Source: CAWKEY01 sp963848675 (GTDB lineage: Bacteria > Pseudomonadota > Gammaproteobacteria > Methylococcales > Methylomonadaceae). From it: a DNA stretch of 64,000 nucleotides. The notes beneath the pieces are model-generated. The model saw only the letters and a list, made by a program, of their open reading frames with translations. It had not been told where the DNA came from and made no database searches. How positions within the stretch are numbered: the stretch's first letter is position 1; the number at the start of each line of letters is the position of its first letter. This document shows positions 8,801 through 16,232 of this stretch, one piece after another. The stretch is from NCBI GenBank assembly GCA_963848675.1, contig CAWKEY010000021.1, positions 62,001 to 126,000 of the forward strand, in the 5' to 3' direction. Both the position numbers and the translations under genes were made by a program.

Positions 8801-10503
8801 GACACAAGGTGGACGCCACCATCGCCAAGGTGCGCCATTCCACCCCCGGCGTCGGCTTGATTTCGCCTCCCCCGCATCACGATATTTATTCCATCGAGGA
8901 TCTGGCCCAGCTCATCCATGACCTGAAGAACGTCAACCCCAAAGCCCGCATCAGTGTCAAACTGGTCTCGGAGGTGGGCGTCGGCACGGTGGCGGCCGGT
9001 GTTGCGAAAGCCCACGCCGATCACGTCACCATTTCAGGCTACGACGGCGGCACCGGCGCCAGCCCCATCACTTCGATCAAGCACGCGGGACTGCCCTGGG
9101 AAATCGGCCTGGCCGAAACTCACCAGACCCTGGTGCTCAACAAACTGCGCGGCCGCATTTGCGTGCAGGCTGACGGCGGCATCCGTTCCGGCCGCGATGT
9201 CGCCATCGCCGCCCTGCTGGGTGCCGATGAATTTGGCTTCGCCACCGCGCCCTTGATTGTCGAAGGCTGCATCATGATGCGTAAATGTCATCTGAACACC
9301 TGCCCGGTGGGCGTGGCCACCCAGGATCCCGAACTGCGCAAGCGCTTTACCGGCCAGCCGGAACATGTGATCAATTTCTTCTTCTTCATCGCCGAAGAGC
9401 TGCGCCAGATCATGGCCCAACTAGGCTTCCGCAGCGTGGCGGAAATGACCGGCCGCACGGAAATGCTGGACATGCGCCGCGCCGTGGACCACTGGAAAGC
9501 CCAAAAGCTCGACTACTCGCGAATCCTGTTCAAGCCCGAGGCGGGCCCGAACGTGGCGATTCGCCAGGTCGAGACCCAAGACCACGGCCTGGATAAAGCG
9601 CTGGATCACACCCTGATCGCAAAAGCCCGGCCCGCGCTGGAAAACCTCCAGCCGGTGCGCATCGAAACCAACATCCGCAACTACAACCGCACGGTCGGCG
9701 CCATGCTGTCCGGCGAAGTCGCCAAACGCTATGGCCACCAGGGCCTACCCGAGGACACTATCCACATCAAGGCGACAGGCACGGCCGGACAAAGCTTCGG
9801 CGCCTTCCTGGCGGCCGGCGTCACTCTGGAGCTAGCCGGCGAGGGCAACGACTATGTCGGTAAAGGTCTGTCCGGCGGACGCATTGTCATCTACCCTCCC
9901 CAGGTGACGCCCATCGTCGCCGAGGACAACATCATCGTCGGCAACACCGTGCTGTACGGCGCCATTGCCGGGGAATGCTATTTCCGCGGCGTGGCGGGCG
10001 AACGCTTCGCTGTGCGCAACTCCGGCGCCATCGCCGTCGTCGAAGGCGTAGGTGATCACGGCTGCGAATACATGACCGGCGGTGTGGTAGTGGTTCTCGG
10101 TCAGACCGGCCGCAATTTTGCGGCCGGCATGTCCGGCGGCGTCGCCTATGTATTGGATGAGGACGGCAGCTTCGAGAAACGCTGTAATCTGGCCATGGTG
10201 GAGCTGGAACCGGTGCCGTCAGAAGACGCGGCCCTCGAGACCCTTGATCACCAGGGCGGTGATATGGAAACGCACGGCCTGGTCGATATCATGCACAACA
10301 TGACGGGCGATGACGAACGACGTTTACGCGCACTGATCGCACGTCATCACCATTACACCGCCAGCAGCCGGGCCAAACACATACTGGACAACTGGAGAGC
10401 GTACCTGCCGCGCTTCGTCAAAGTCATGCCGGTAGATTATCGCAAAGCAATGGAGGTCATGCAGCTAAGCAAGGCCACAGCCAACGACCGCTTGCATGGA
10501 TGA
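5872..10503 (+). CDS. gltB: Glutamate synthase (NADPH) large subunit
   Basis: At 1543 residues this is the normal size for the family. It makes two glutamates from glutamine and 2-oxoglutarate in the cytoplasm, with electrons from GltD. The N-terminal class II glutamine amidotransferase starts with a short propeptide ending just before Cys22 (in HDACGVGF), the expected nucleophile after processing. The central and FMN-binding synthase domains follow (GGDGHMRLEVHHP, AISGYDGGTGASP-like segment). A 3Fe-4S cluster motif C-x5-C-x4-C is at about Cys1133, Cys1139 and Cys1144. The C-terminal GXGXG beta-helix repeats (GNTVLYGAIAG, GVVVVLGQTG) are intact. AGAGG sits upstream of the ATG. gltD follows 244 bases later, the two being separated by a palindromic repeat. 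Confidence 0.97.
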   Translation: MTHSALPPKQGLYDPRYEHDACGVGFIAHIKGQKSHHIVRQGLEILKNLTHRGAVGADPLAGDGAGMLLQLPDAFFRAQAAGLNISLPAEGYYAVGMIFLPRNADNRAVCEKILSDFIVAEGQTVLGWRDVPVDNTGLGESVKAVEPFIRQVFVGRDRNCLDQNAFERKLFVIRKQAENAIHERNLQDGGQFYVSSLSSRTITYKGMLLADQVGVFYRDLLDESMVTALALVHQRFSTNTFPTWDLAHPFRMIAHNGEINTVRGNVNWMAARRQAMASEILGDDLQKIWPLINAHQSDSACFDNALELLVAGGYSLTHAMMLLIPEAWAGNPLMDDQRRAFYEYHAALMEPWDGPAAVAFTDGRQIGATLDRNGLRPARYLVTDDDYVLMASEMGVLTIPEHKIVKKWRLQPGKMLLIDMEQGRIIDDAEIKTQLAKHAPYQNWLNKTQILLKDLPQAITPLPADSQTLLDQQQAFGYTQEDIKVILKPMAASGQEPIGSMGVDAAPAVLSSRCRLLYDYFKQGFAQVTNPAIDPIREELVMSLVSLIGPRPNLLGLKGGDGHMRLEVHHPALSNQDLEKIRHIEHSQGAFRTKTLSICYTADQGASGMEKALEYLCDVAEQAVRENYNILILSDRAMDMNHIAIPALLATAAVHHHLIQAGLRTSVGLVVETGEAREVHHFCLLAGYGAEAVNPYLALHTLSELRDKLPDAPGEEEVHQRYIKAVDKGILKVMSKMGISTYQSYCGAQIFNSIGLSEEFLDKYFTGTLSTIGGAGIREIAEETVRRHRLAYSDAPLYRNALDVGGEYAYRVRGEDHVWTPETIALLQHATRTNDVKTYSEYSRLINEQNERLVTLRGLMEFKFIGQPIPLDEVEPAKDIVKRFATGAMSFGSISYEAHTTMAIAMNRMGGKSNTGEGGELPERFQPMKNGDSMRSAIKQVASGRFGVTAEYLVNADDIQIKISQGAKPGEGGQLPGHKVDATIAKVRHSTPGVGLISPPPHHDIYSIEDLAQLIHDLKNVNPKARISVKLVSEVGVGTVAAGVAKAHADHVTISGYDGGTGASPITSIKHAGLPWEIGLAETHQTLVLNKLRGRICVQADGGIRSGRDVAIAALLGADEFGFATAPLIVEGCIMMRKCHLNTCPVGVATQDPELRKRFTGQPEHVINFFFFIAEELRQIMAQLGFRSVAEMTGRTEMLDMRRAVDHWKAQKLDYSRILFKPEAGPNVAIRQVETQDHGLDKALDHTLIAKARPALENLQPVRIETNIRNYNRTVGAMLSGEVAKRYGHQGLPEDTIHIKATGTAGQSFGAFLAAGVTLELAGEGNDYVGKGLSGGRIVIYPPQVTPIVAEDNIIVGNTVLYGAIAGECYFRGVAGERFAVRNSGAIAVVEGVGDHGCEYMTGGVVVVLGQTGRNFAAGMSGGVAYVLDEDGSFEKRCNLAMVELEPVPSEDAALETLDHQGGDMETHGLVDIMHNMTGDDERRLRALIARHHHYTASSRAKHILDNWRAYLPRFVKVMPVDYRKAMEVMQLSKATANDRLHG

Positions 10504-10518
10504 CATCACTCTCACACC

Positions 10519-10537
10519 CCTTCTCCGCTGGAGAAGG
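10519..10537 (+). terminator. Short hairpin after gltB
   Basis: A perfect 8-base stem (CCTTCTCC / GGAGAAGG) with a three-base loop lies just downstream of the gltB stop. There is no T-run after it, so it may be an mRNA-stabilising or repeat-type hairpin and not a true terminator. Confidence 0.3.
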
Positions 10538-10563
10538 ATTGGTGGAAGGCATTCATAGCTGTA

Positions 10564-10696
10564 ACTATTCAGCGCCATGTGTCATTCCGAGCAGAGAGAG
10601 GAATCTTAAGCCTGAACAGTGTCTCCAGCGCTTAAGATTTCTCCCTGTGGTCGAAATGACAAAAAACAAATAATTTGCGAGAAAACGCTGAATAGT
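10564..10696. repeat. Nested palindromic (MITE/REP-like) element between gltB and gltD
   Basis: Two inverted repeats are nested. The outer arms are 10564-10574 and 10686-10696 (ACTATTCAGCG / CGCTGAATAGT, perfect). The inner arms are 10581-10611 and 10630-10660, about 31 bases each with several mismatches, both starting from GTCATT. The inner loop is 18 bases. It has no coding capacity and could fold into a long hairpin in the gltBD transcript. Confidence 0.65.
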
Positions 10697-10747
10697 GACT
10701 CATGGCTTTAAATCGCAACAGCACACATTTTTTTGAGGTAGCACAGC

Positions 10748-12187
10748 ATGGGTAAACCAACCGGCTTTATGGAATATGCACGGCAAGACCGTTCCTACGA
10801 TCAGGTCGAGAAACGCGTCAAACACTATCAGGAATTCGTCATTCCTTTAAACGAGGAACAGGTTCGCACTCAAGGTGCACGCTGCATGGACTGCGGTATT
10901 CCTTATTGCCATAACGGCTGCCCGATCAACAATATCATTCCTGAATGGAACGATGCGGTTTACCAGGACGATTGGCAGAATGCACTGGAAATCCTGCACA
11001 GCACCAACAACTTTCCGGAATTTACCGGCCGCATCTGCCCCGCACCCTGTGAGGCGGCCTGCACCCTGAATCTGGACGAAGCACCGGTCAGCATCAAGAC
11101 CATCGAATGCGCCATCGTCGATAAGGGCTGGGAAAACGGCTGGATTCATCCGCAAATGGCACCGCAGCGCAGCGGCAAACACGTCGCCGTGGTCGGCTCC
11201 GGTCCCGCCGGTCTCTCCTGCGCCCAGCAACTGGCGCGCGCCGGCCATAATGTCACGGTCTTCGAAAAGAACGACCGCATTGGCGGCCTGATGCGCTACG
11301 GCATTCCCAACTTCAAGCTGGAAAAAAGCCTCATCGACCGGCGCATGGCGCAAATGCAAGCCGAGGGCGTGCAGTTCCGCACCAATGCCTGGGTCGGCAA
11401 GGACATTCCCGCCCAGGAAGTGTTGGCCGACTACGATGCCGTGGTACTGGCCGGCGGTTCGGAAAAGCCGCGCAACCTGCAAGTGCCAGGCCGCGAACTG
11501 GGGGGCGTCCACTTCGCCATGGAATTCCTCACTCAACAGACCAAACGGGTGCTGGGCGATGCCATACCTGAAAGCGAACATATTTCCGCGCAAGGCAAAC
11601 ACGTCATTGTCATCGGCGGCGGCGACACCGGCTCGGACTGCATCGGCACCTCGATCCGCCAGGGCGCGCTATCCATCACCCAACTGGAACTCTTGCCCAA
11701 GCCGCCGGAAAAAGAAAACAAACTCGCCACCTGGCCGCACTGGCCCAACAAGCTGCGCACCTCCAGTTCCCAGCAGGAAGGCTGCGAGCGCGACTGGTCG
11801 GTAGAAACCATGGCCTGCTTCGGCGCCAACGGCCGCGTTCAGGAAATTCAATGCCGCCGCCTGGAATGGAAAAACCTTGACGGCCGCTGGGTCAGCGAGG
11901 GCATCGCCGGCAGCGAATTCACACTAAAGGCGGATCTGGTGTTACTGGCCATGGGTTTCGAACATCCGGTGCAGGAAGGCCTGCTGGCGGAACTGGCAGT
12001 GGCTGTGGACGGCCGCAAGAACGTCGCCGCCAATACCGAAGACTACCGTACCTCCGTAGATAAAGTCTTCGCCGCCGGCGACATGCGCCGCGGCCAATCC
12101 CTGGTGGTATGGGCCATCCGCGAAGGCCGTCAGTGCGCGCGGGCAGTAGACGAATTCCTCATGGGAAGCTCGGATTTGCCGCGATGA
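10748..12187 (+). CDS. gltD: Glutamate synthase (NADPH) small subunit
   Basis: A 479-residue flavoprotein that takes electrons from NADPH and passes them to GltB. The N-terminal domain has the conserved cysteines of the two low-potential 4Fe-4S clusters: Cys46, Cys49, Cys54 and Cys58 (CMDCGIPYCHNGC) and Cys97, Cys101 and Cys105 (CPAPCEAAC). The FAD Rossmann motif GSGPAG is at about 150-155. The NADPH site GGGDTGSD is at about 288-295. The C-terminal FAD contact AAGDMRRGQSLVVWAI is present. The length and the motifs match the family. The start has GAGGT upstream. It probably shares the gltB transcript, although the 244-base gap with a palindrome could also hold its own promoter. Confidence 0.96.
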   Translation: MGKPTGFMEYARQDRSYDQVEKRVKHYQEFVIPLNEEQVRTQGARCMDCGIPYCHNGCPINNIIPEWNDAVYQDDWQNALEILHSTNNFPEFTGRICPAPCEAACTLNLDEAPVSIKTIECAIVDKGWENGWIHPQMAPQRSGKHVAVVGSGPAGLSCAQQLARAGHNVTVFEKNDRIGGLMRYGIPNFKLEKSLIDRRMAQMQAEGVQFRTNAWVGKDIPAQEVLADYDAVVLAGGSEKPRNLQVPGRELGGVHFAMEFLTQQTKRVLGDAIPESEHISAQGKHVIVIGGGDTGSDCIGTSIRQGALSITQLELLPKPPEKENKLATWPHWPNKLRTSSSQQEGCERDWSVETMACFGANGRVQEIQCRRLEWKNLDGRWVSEGIAGSEFTLKADLVLLAMGFEHPVQEGLLAELAVAVDGRKNVAANTEDYRTSVDKVFAAGDMRRGQSLVVWAIREGRQCARAVDEFLMGSSDLPR

Positions 12188-12603
12188 GCCAGGTTAAATA
12201 ATTCCAAACCTGTTAATGCTTGAAACGCCATGCGTGCTGTCATTGCCCGAGATGGTAAACTGTACGCATGGGCCACGGCGTCTTGCAATCATGCAAACTG
12301 AGCGCAGAAGTGCAAAAATGCGCTAATGCAAGACCAGCCCTCGTGCTGCTCATGCCTTGGCGTGAAGACCATCAGTAAGCCGTGTGCGTTAATAGCGGAT
12401 GCACGATTTGATGAGGGAGGGCAAGAGATGCCAACTAGGGCATGCCTAATGAGGCACCGCCGGACGAAAGGAGCGGAAACAGATAAGCCAGGCCTACGGA
12501 AAGTGAAATCCTGTTCTCTACTCTACCTCCCCTGTGTAGCGTAATTTCAGAAAGATTCAAAAGCACAAAAATAAAGAAGTTTATAGGAAAAATTGGGTAC
12601 TAA
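12188..12603. other. Non-coding stretch with group II intron-like debris
   Basis: No gene is visible. The middle (12360-12540) is GC-rich and structured and carries the hairpin listed separately. It reads like the 3' end of a group II intron, or a decayed mobile element, left between gltD and a small lipoprotein gene. Confidence 0.4.
12377..12409 (+). ncRNA. Group II intron domain V-like hairpin (relic)
   Basis: A 33-base hairpin, AAGCCGTGTGCG...TGCACGATTT, followed by TGATGAGGGAGGG. The AGC near the 5' strand, the paired GTGTGC/GCAC segment and the downstream purine run are the layout of bacterial group II intron domain V and its 3' flank. No reverse-transcriptase frame is next to it, so it would be a remnant. 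This is recognition from pattern only. Confidence 0.4.
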
Positions 12604-12939
12604 ATGACTAGAGTAAATTTTATTGCAGTAATTTGTTGCTTCGCAATGATTGCGGGGTGTGGAAGTTCAGAAACAAAGGCTAAAGATGCAGTTCTAGAGG
12701 TTTTAAAAGACCCCGAGTCCGCAAAGTTTGGGGGATTTTCAGAATACGAAGACAAAAGTCGCGCCTGTTTGACAGTAAATTCTCGCAATTCTATGGGAGG
12801 GTATACAGGCAACCAACAGGCGAAGCTGTCCAAGCTTAAAGATGGGGGGTGGGGTGTTACCAATATAGTTGAAATCAGTCATGAAAATTGCGTCATCGCT
12901 ATGGGAAAAGAATCGGATATTGAGTGGTTTCGCAATTAA
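12604..12939 (+). CDS. Small predicted lipoprotein, unknown function
   Basis: A 111-residue protein with a lipoprotein signal peptide. The hydrophobic core (FIAVICCFAMIAGC) ends in lipobox IAGC, so Cys19 would carry the lipid. The rest is small and soluble (VLEVLKDPESAKFGGF, then ACLTVNSRNSMGGYTG), resembling short periplasmic lipoproteins found beside mobile elements, where a 'DP.SAKF' and 'VN..NS.GGY' pair recurs. The ribosome binding site is weak (AGGA about 15 bases upstream). It is isolated, in an accessory stretch, with lower GC than the gltBD genes. No function can be assigned. Confidence 0.65.
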   Translation: MTRVNFIAVICCFAMIAGCGSSETKAKDAVLEVLKDPESAKFGGFSEYEDKSRACLTVNSRNSMGGYTGNQQAKLSKLKDGGWGVTNIVEISHENCVIAMGKESDIEWFRN

Positions 12940-13063
12940 AGCCGCTTAGTTGGACTAGCTGGAGCATTTGAACAGAAACTTATCATGAAAATATATAACA
13001 AGTTGCTGTAGTCGGAATAATGACGTTTTCGACCAAACGTAACTCCTTTTGCTTGTATCCAAA

Positions 13064-13084
13064 CACGCACGAATCCTTACGCCC
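13064..13084. repeat. Inverted repeat, left of the lone membrane-protein gene
   Basis: It contains ACGAATCCTTAC. The same word occurs in inverted form (GTAAGGATTCGT) at about 13887-13898, on the other side of gene 13170-13856. The longer match is about 18 of 20 bases. Confidence 0.45.
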
Positions 13085-13098
13085 AGCCTGATTAAGGC

Positions 13099-13161
13099 GC
13101 CGAACGAAAAAGTAAGGGGCTGTGCGCTTTAGCGCAGTCCCGCTTGACTGCCAGGTTAGAT
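13099..13161 (-). other. attC-like site (integron cassette recombination site), degenerate
   Basis: On the minus strand, 8 bases after the stop of gene 13170-13856, the sequence runs ATCTAAC (fits RYYYAAC), then an imperfect hairpin (CAAGCGGGACTGCGC, loop TAAA, GCGCACAGCCCCTTA), then GTTCGGC. The last box differs from GTTRRRY at one base. The 63-base length, the two core boxes and the imperfect inner stem are the features of attC. No integrase gene is in the window. Confidence 0.4.
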
Positions 13162-13169
13162 TTAATTTT

Positions 13170-13856
13170 TCACTTGATTTTTTTTACCCCACCCAAGTAC
13201 CCAGCGATGCTTAAGATAATAAGGCTTAGCGTCGCGAAAACCTGAATGAACACCCAATGAGGCGACAGATCAAGAGATTTTGCAACTTCGGAAACATTTG
13301 TCAGTGTGCCAACGTAGAGAGAGTCTAAAAACGGCTGGCCGACTCCTGTCCATTTGCTCGAAAAGCAAGCGTAGAAGGCAGCTGAGTAGACGAATATCTC
13401 CAAATAGCTGCGTAGTGCGAGTCCCATTCTGTCTCCGTTGTCCAGCGTAGATTTACGACTTGAAGTTGTAATGTCTTTTCCAAACGCGATTGCTATTTCA
13501 AAGCTGCGAGAAACAAAACGCCAAGCAACAACTGAGGTAACAATGTCCAGAAGGTAGTAGCCCTCCGATCGGGCGGTTAGCACTATGAGCAATATTCCTC
13601 CACTAACAACGAGGTTCCAAAGATTGAAGTTTGAAATCAACTTAGTTCGCAATTCCGGGCTGTCAGAATCGGCCTCGCAGGAGAGCTTACAGTTTCGTGC
13701 AATCCAGTAGCCTGGAGTCACGATCATTAAAATGTGAGGAGTTACCAACTTCCACGATGCATACTTCAATCTAGTGAAGTATACGAGGACGGATCCGCGT
13801 AGGAACAACTCCAAAGCGGTATAGATTAAAAAGCCTGCGACAATTTGAAGGGTCAT
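13170..13856 (-). CDS. Predicted membrane protein of unknown function with a channel-like C terminus
   Basis: A 228-residue protein with about five hydrophobic segments: residues 2-30, about 38-52, about 80-97, about 150-165 and 205-225. The last 60 residues, with LYVGTLTNVSEVAKS followed by a hydrophobic helix, have the spacing of the pore-loop plus inner-helix part of two-helix ion channels (as in TxTTxGYGD). The selectivity sequence itself is absent, so a channel role is only a guess. It stands alone on the minus strand, with an attC-like site right after the stop and an inverted repeat pair around it. This is consistent with a mobile gene cassette. The start is ATG at 13856; the ribosome binding site is poor. 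Confidence 0.55.
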   Translation of the reverse strand: MTLQIVAGFLIYTALELFLRGSVLVYFTRLKYASWKLVTPHILMIVTPGYWIARNCKLSCEADSDSPELRTKLISNFNLWNLVVSGGILLIVLTARSEGYYLLDIVTSVVAWRFVSRSFEIAIAFGKDITTSSRKSTLDNGDRMGLALRSYLEIFVYSAAFYACFSSKWTGVGQPFLDSLYVGTLTNVSEVAKSLDLSPHWVFIQVFATLSLIILSIAGYLGGVKKIK

Positions 13857-13883
13857 AAATCCAATTTAATATATACGGGTTAA

Positions 13884-13918
13884 GGTAAGGATTCGTACGT
13901 AGTGCTTATAAATCCTTA
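13884..13918. repeat. Palindrome upstream of the lone membrane-protein gene
   Basis: GGTAAGGATT at the left and AATCCTTACC at the right form a perfect 10-base stem around a 15-base loop. The left arm is also the partner of the inverted repeat at 13064-13084. Confidence 0.5.
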
Positions 13919-13953
13919 CCATCTGCCATGCCAATCAACAACTTGGATAATTT

Positions 13954-14205
13954 TTATCGGTTGGTAATCAGTTCTTCTGTTTTGCTGGTGACTCTTTGAA
14001 AATCATCAGTTCCCAGGGGGTATGAAGGGCTTCGCCGACCTGCAATTACACCATCATAAACCATCTGAATTTTTACAACCTCATGATTTTGATCATCCCA
14101 GACTTCAGATCCAATTGAAATTTTGTACTGCGTATTTTCAGGATGTGGTGGACTGGCCTTAATGTATGCTGTTTTGTTGGCATAAGGAAAAAAAGTTTTG
14201 GCCAT
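13954..14205 (-). CDS. Small hypothetical protein
   Basis: An 83-residue soluble protein (starts MAKTFFPYANKTAYIKA, ends EELITNR) that I do not recognise. The start at 14205 is chosen because GGAG lies about 9 bases upstream; an ATG 17 codons earlier has no such site. The codon usage and a compact alternating-strand pattern make it a believable gene. It is in the accessory stretch and shares the strand of gene 13170-13856, with a palindrome between them. Confidence 0.5.
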   Translation of the reverse strand: MAKTFFPYANKTAYIKASPPHPENTQYKISIGSEVWDDQNHEVVKIQMVYDGVIAGRRSPSYPLGTDDFQRVTSKTEELITNR

Positions 14206-14496
14206 AAAAGACTCCGTTGTGAAAGACTTAACCAATAGTACCCTGTGGAATTCCATAAGTAAACCAAAGGTATTTCAAGTTTGTGAAATTGCAAATTATA
14301 ATTGTGATATGTGCTGAAATATGTCAACCCGATAAGGTGCAATCGATAGGGCGTCAATAGGCGTTAGCCGTATTGCGCCATATGCAATGATGCACAAGCC
14401 CACCAAAGTGAAGACCATGGCCCCGATGTCCCCGGAGTTTGAGAAAACCGCAGGATTTGAGACGATTCGAATAATTCCAGGCAGTCTGGGTTGGCG
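14206..14496. other. Intergenic, half of a REP-like repeat
   Basis: No gene is convincing. A GGCGTTAGCCGTATTGCGCC-type word at about 14359-14378 resembles the arms of the palindrome at 19208-19242 and is probably a decayed copy. Confidence 0.3.
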
Positions 14497-15087
14497 TTAG
14501 TAGAGATAACGCATGGCTTCGCTGCAAGCTCTCAGCACAAACAGCGAGCTTGAAACTTCGCTGCCCACCAGAATCCGGGCAGGGTGACGCATGCGGTTCC
14601 ACTCATAGGCCCGGTAAGGATGCCCAAAGCTGCCCTCGCCGGCCGCCTCGCTGAGCACTTTGAGCCCGGCAGCGATTACGCCGTCATCTCGCGGCTCATA
14701 TTCCAACATGACGAGCGCACCAACTGCCAGTGCTGCATCGAAGGCATTCAGGGAATACCCAAGCAACTCGTCCTTGCAGTACTGCAGGGCAATCCGGCGC
14801 ATTTCTAGAATTTTTTGCTCGGGATCGAGCCTATGTTTTTCTGACGTACTGAGAGTACTGTAAGTCTGATACATCCGCCCCAGATAGTAGGTGTACATTT
14901 ACGACAAGTAATATTTTAGGGCGGTTTCATGACGAAAATTGCCGCTCCACCAAGGCCCGATGATGAAAATCGAGCAAGCGTTGTAAAAATGCCGGTTTTC
15001 ACCCTCCAAAGCCCGCCACTGTTTGCGATTAAGCAAAATGGCGTCCAGTCCATGGTTTCGGAGACAGGCATACCTAAGGTTTGCCAA
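14497..15087 (-). pseudogene. Decayed gene of unknown family
   Basis: On the minus strand one reading frame runs from about 15087 to 14497 and is broken by a single TAA at 14899-14901 between ...ALKYYLS and MYTYYLGRMYQ. The second part (133 codons) looks protein-like, with helix-rich segments such as NAFDAALAVGALVMLEY and GSEVSSSLFVLRACSEAM. The first part carries WWSGNFRHETALKYYL. Helical pairs with small residues recall alpha-toroid enzymes such as terpene cyclases or prenyltransferases, but I cannot name the family. A GMC oxidoreductase fragment lies just beyond, on the other strand. Confidence 0.4.
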
Positions 15088-15155
15088 ACAATTTGATGCA
15101 ATACACAGGTTTTTGAGCAGTCAGCAGGCTGATCTTCTGCTCCGGATGCCGCAGG

Positions 15156-15239
15156 CTATTTGCCATTGTCATGCACGACGCTGTAAATTACATAACCTGC
15201 GAAAGCAATCGTTAAAATATAAATACCCGCTGAAATCAT
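15156..15239 (-). CDS. 27-residue single-pass membrane peptide
   Basis: A short frame coding for MISAGIYILTIAFAGYVIYS plus VVHDNGK, a clean hydrophobic helix with a charged C-terminal tail. It has a good ribosome binding site (GAGGA, about 6 bases before ATG). Small membrane proteins of this look act as subunits or modulators of larger membrane complexes, but there is no partner gene nearby. It lies within a decayed region, so it may be an orphan. Confidence rests on the ribosome binding site and the helix alone. Confidence 0.4.
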   Translation of the reverse strand: MISAGIYILTIAFAGYVIYSVVHDNGK

Positions 15240-15281
15240 AAAAATCCTCGTCAGTTGTTGTTGTGGTGCTGCCATAGCCAA

Positions 15282-15362
15282 GTAGGGTACGCATCGCATA
15301 CCTTTTTGGGGAGTTGATTTAGCCGGAGCATTTTGAAAATGGTACGCGATGCGGTACCCTAC
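15282..15362. repeat. Inverted repeat pair, REP/MITE-like
   Basis: GTAGGGTACGCATCGCATACC at 15282-15302 is matched in inverted form by GGTACGCGATGCGGTACCCTAC at 15341-15362 with few differences. The spacer is 38 bases. It directly precedes the GMC oxidoreductase fragment and may mark the breakpoint that removed the rest of that gene. Confidence 0.6.
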
Positions 15363-15370
15363 CGGGCTCG

Positions 15371-15697
15371 ATCATTCAATCAACGCACCGCATCGCGGAA
15401 GAACTCGGCAGACTGAATCTAGGACGTTTGGAATTGGCAGACTGGCTTATGCAGGCCAATAATATTTGGCCTCAGCCAATCTGGGGTGGCTGTCACCACA
15501 TGGGAACGACTCGAATGTCTGCTGATGAAAAAACGGGGGTAGTTGACCGCAACTGCCGGTTGCACAGCTTAAATAATCTCTATATTGCCGGGGGCTCGGT
15601 ATTTCCAACCGTAGGTTATGCACCACCGACCTTAACGATCGTGGCTCTGACGCTGAGACTGGCTGATCACTTGAAACAATTGTTTCACACTGGTTAA
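15371..15697 (+). pseudogene. GMC-family FAD oxidoreductase, C-terminal fragment
   Basis: About 108 codons match only the C-terminal domain of GMC oxidoreductases (alcohol or sugar oxidases with FAD). The signature HHMGTTRM holds the usual catalytic His. VVDRNCRLHSLNNLYIAGGSVFPT is the FAD-contact stretch, and PTLTIVALTLRLADHL is the terminal helix. The full protein is about 500-570 residues, so the FAD-binding N-terminal 80 percent is gone. The frame is open back to about 15371 with coding-like sequence (RIAEELGRLNLGRLELADWL) and no start codon in a sensible place; it starts right after the inverted repeat. Confidence 0.75.
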
Positions 15698-16232
15698 AGT
15701 CCAGTCGTAGGCACTTTATTGCGCAATGAACGGTAAACGGGGTCACACAGAACGCCCGAAACGGTTAGAGTAGTGACCCCGATATTGCACACATTCATCG
15801 CTACTACCGGTTTTGTAAAGCACTTCATCGGCAACAAGCATTATTACGATCTCACTTAGCAATTAGGGACGGAAATTTTAACGTATTTTTCTGCAGGCAT
15901 CCGACAAGTTAATAATCTGCTCGTTTTTCAAAAACCGCCAATGCCGGCAAGCACACTGTTTTATATTGAAAAACAAAAGTTAATCTCCTATGCTCCACGC
16001 AAAGATTTTTACTCCAGCAATCCAGGTAAGTTATGACTTTTGCGGCATAGCAAGTTTGCCGGCAGGCAGCGCATTTATCCGCACACTAGGCAGGCATTCG
16101 TAACCGGCAAGTCTGCATTTAAATAAAGCGCCCTTGACATCACTTGCCTGGATACCTACAGTCTCAAAATCTTGCTGCTCATTAACGCCTTGGCGCAGAT
16201 TCCTATAACGCAAACAATAACAAGAGGACGGT
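15698..16232. other. Intergenic region upstream of pntA
   Basis: About 535 bases. The only features I can support are the pntA promoter at 16134-16162 and the pntA ribosome binding site. The rest looks like unannotatable AT-rich spacer, perhaps decayed gene sequence. Confidence 0.35.
16134..16162 (+). promoter_or_regulatory. Sigma-70-type promoter of pntAB
   Basis: A perfect TTGACA at 16134-16139 and TACAGT at 16157-16162 with 17-base spacing. It lies 70 bases before the pntA start codon. Confidence 0.55.

Noticed and set aside
8239..9024. A long open frame on the minus strand inside gltB (261 codons)
   Set aside because: It lies wholly inside a conserved gene in high-GC codon context; the composition is that of an antisense shadow with many His, Gly and Asp, and there is no ribosome binding site.
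12940..12975. GTTGGAC word after the lipoprotein gene as a possible second attC
   Set aside because: A single core-like box without a partner RYYYAAC box or an inner stem.
14388..14500. Small plus-strand frame (starts MMHKPTKVKTMAPMSPEFEK)
   Set aside because: About 36 codons with no ribosome binding site, in a decayed region; looks like chance or part of a dead gene.
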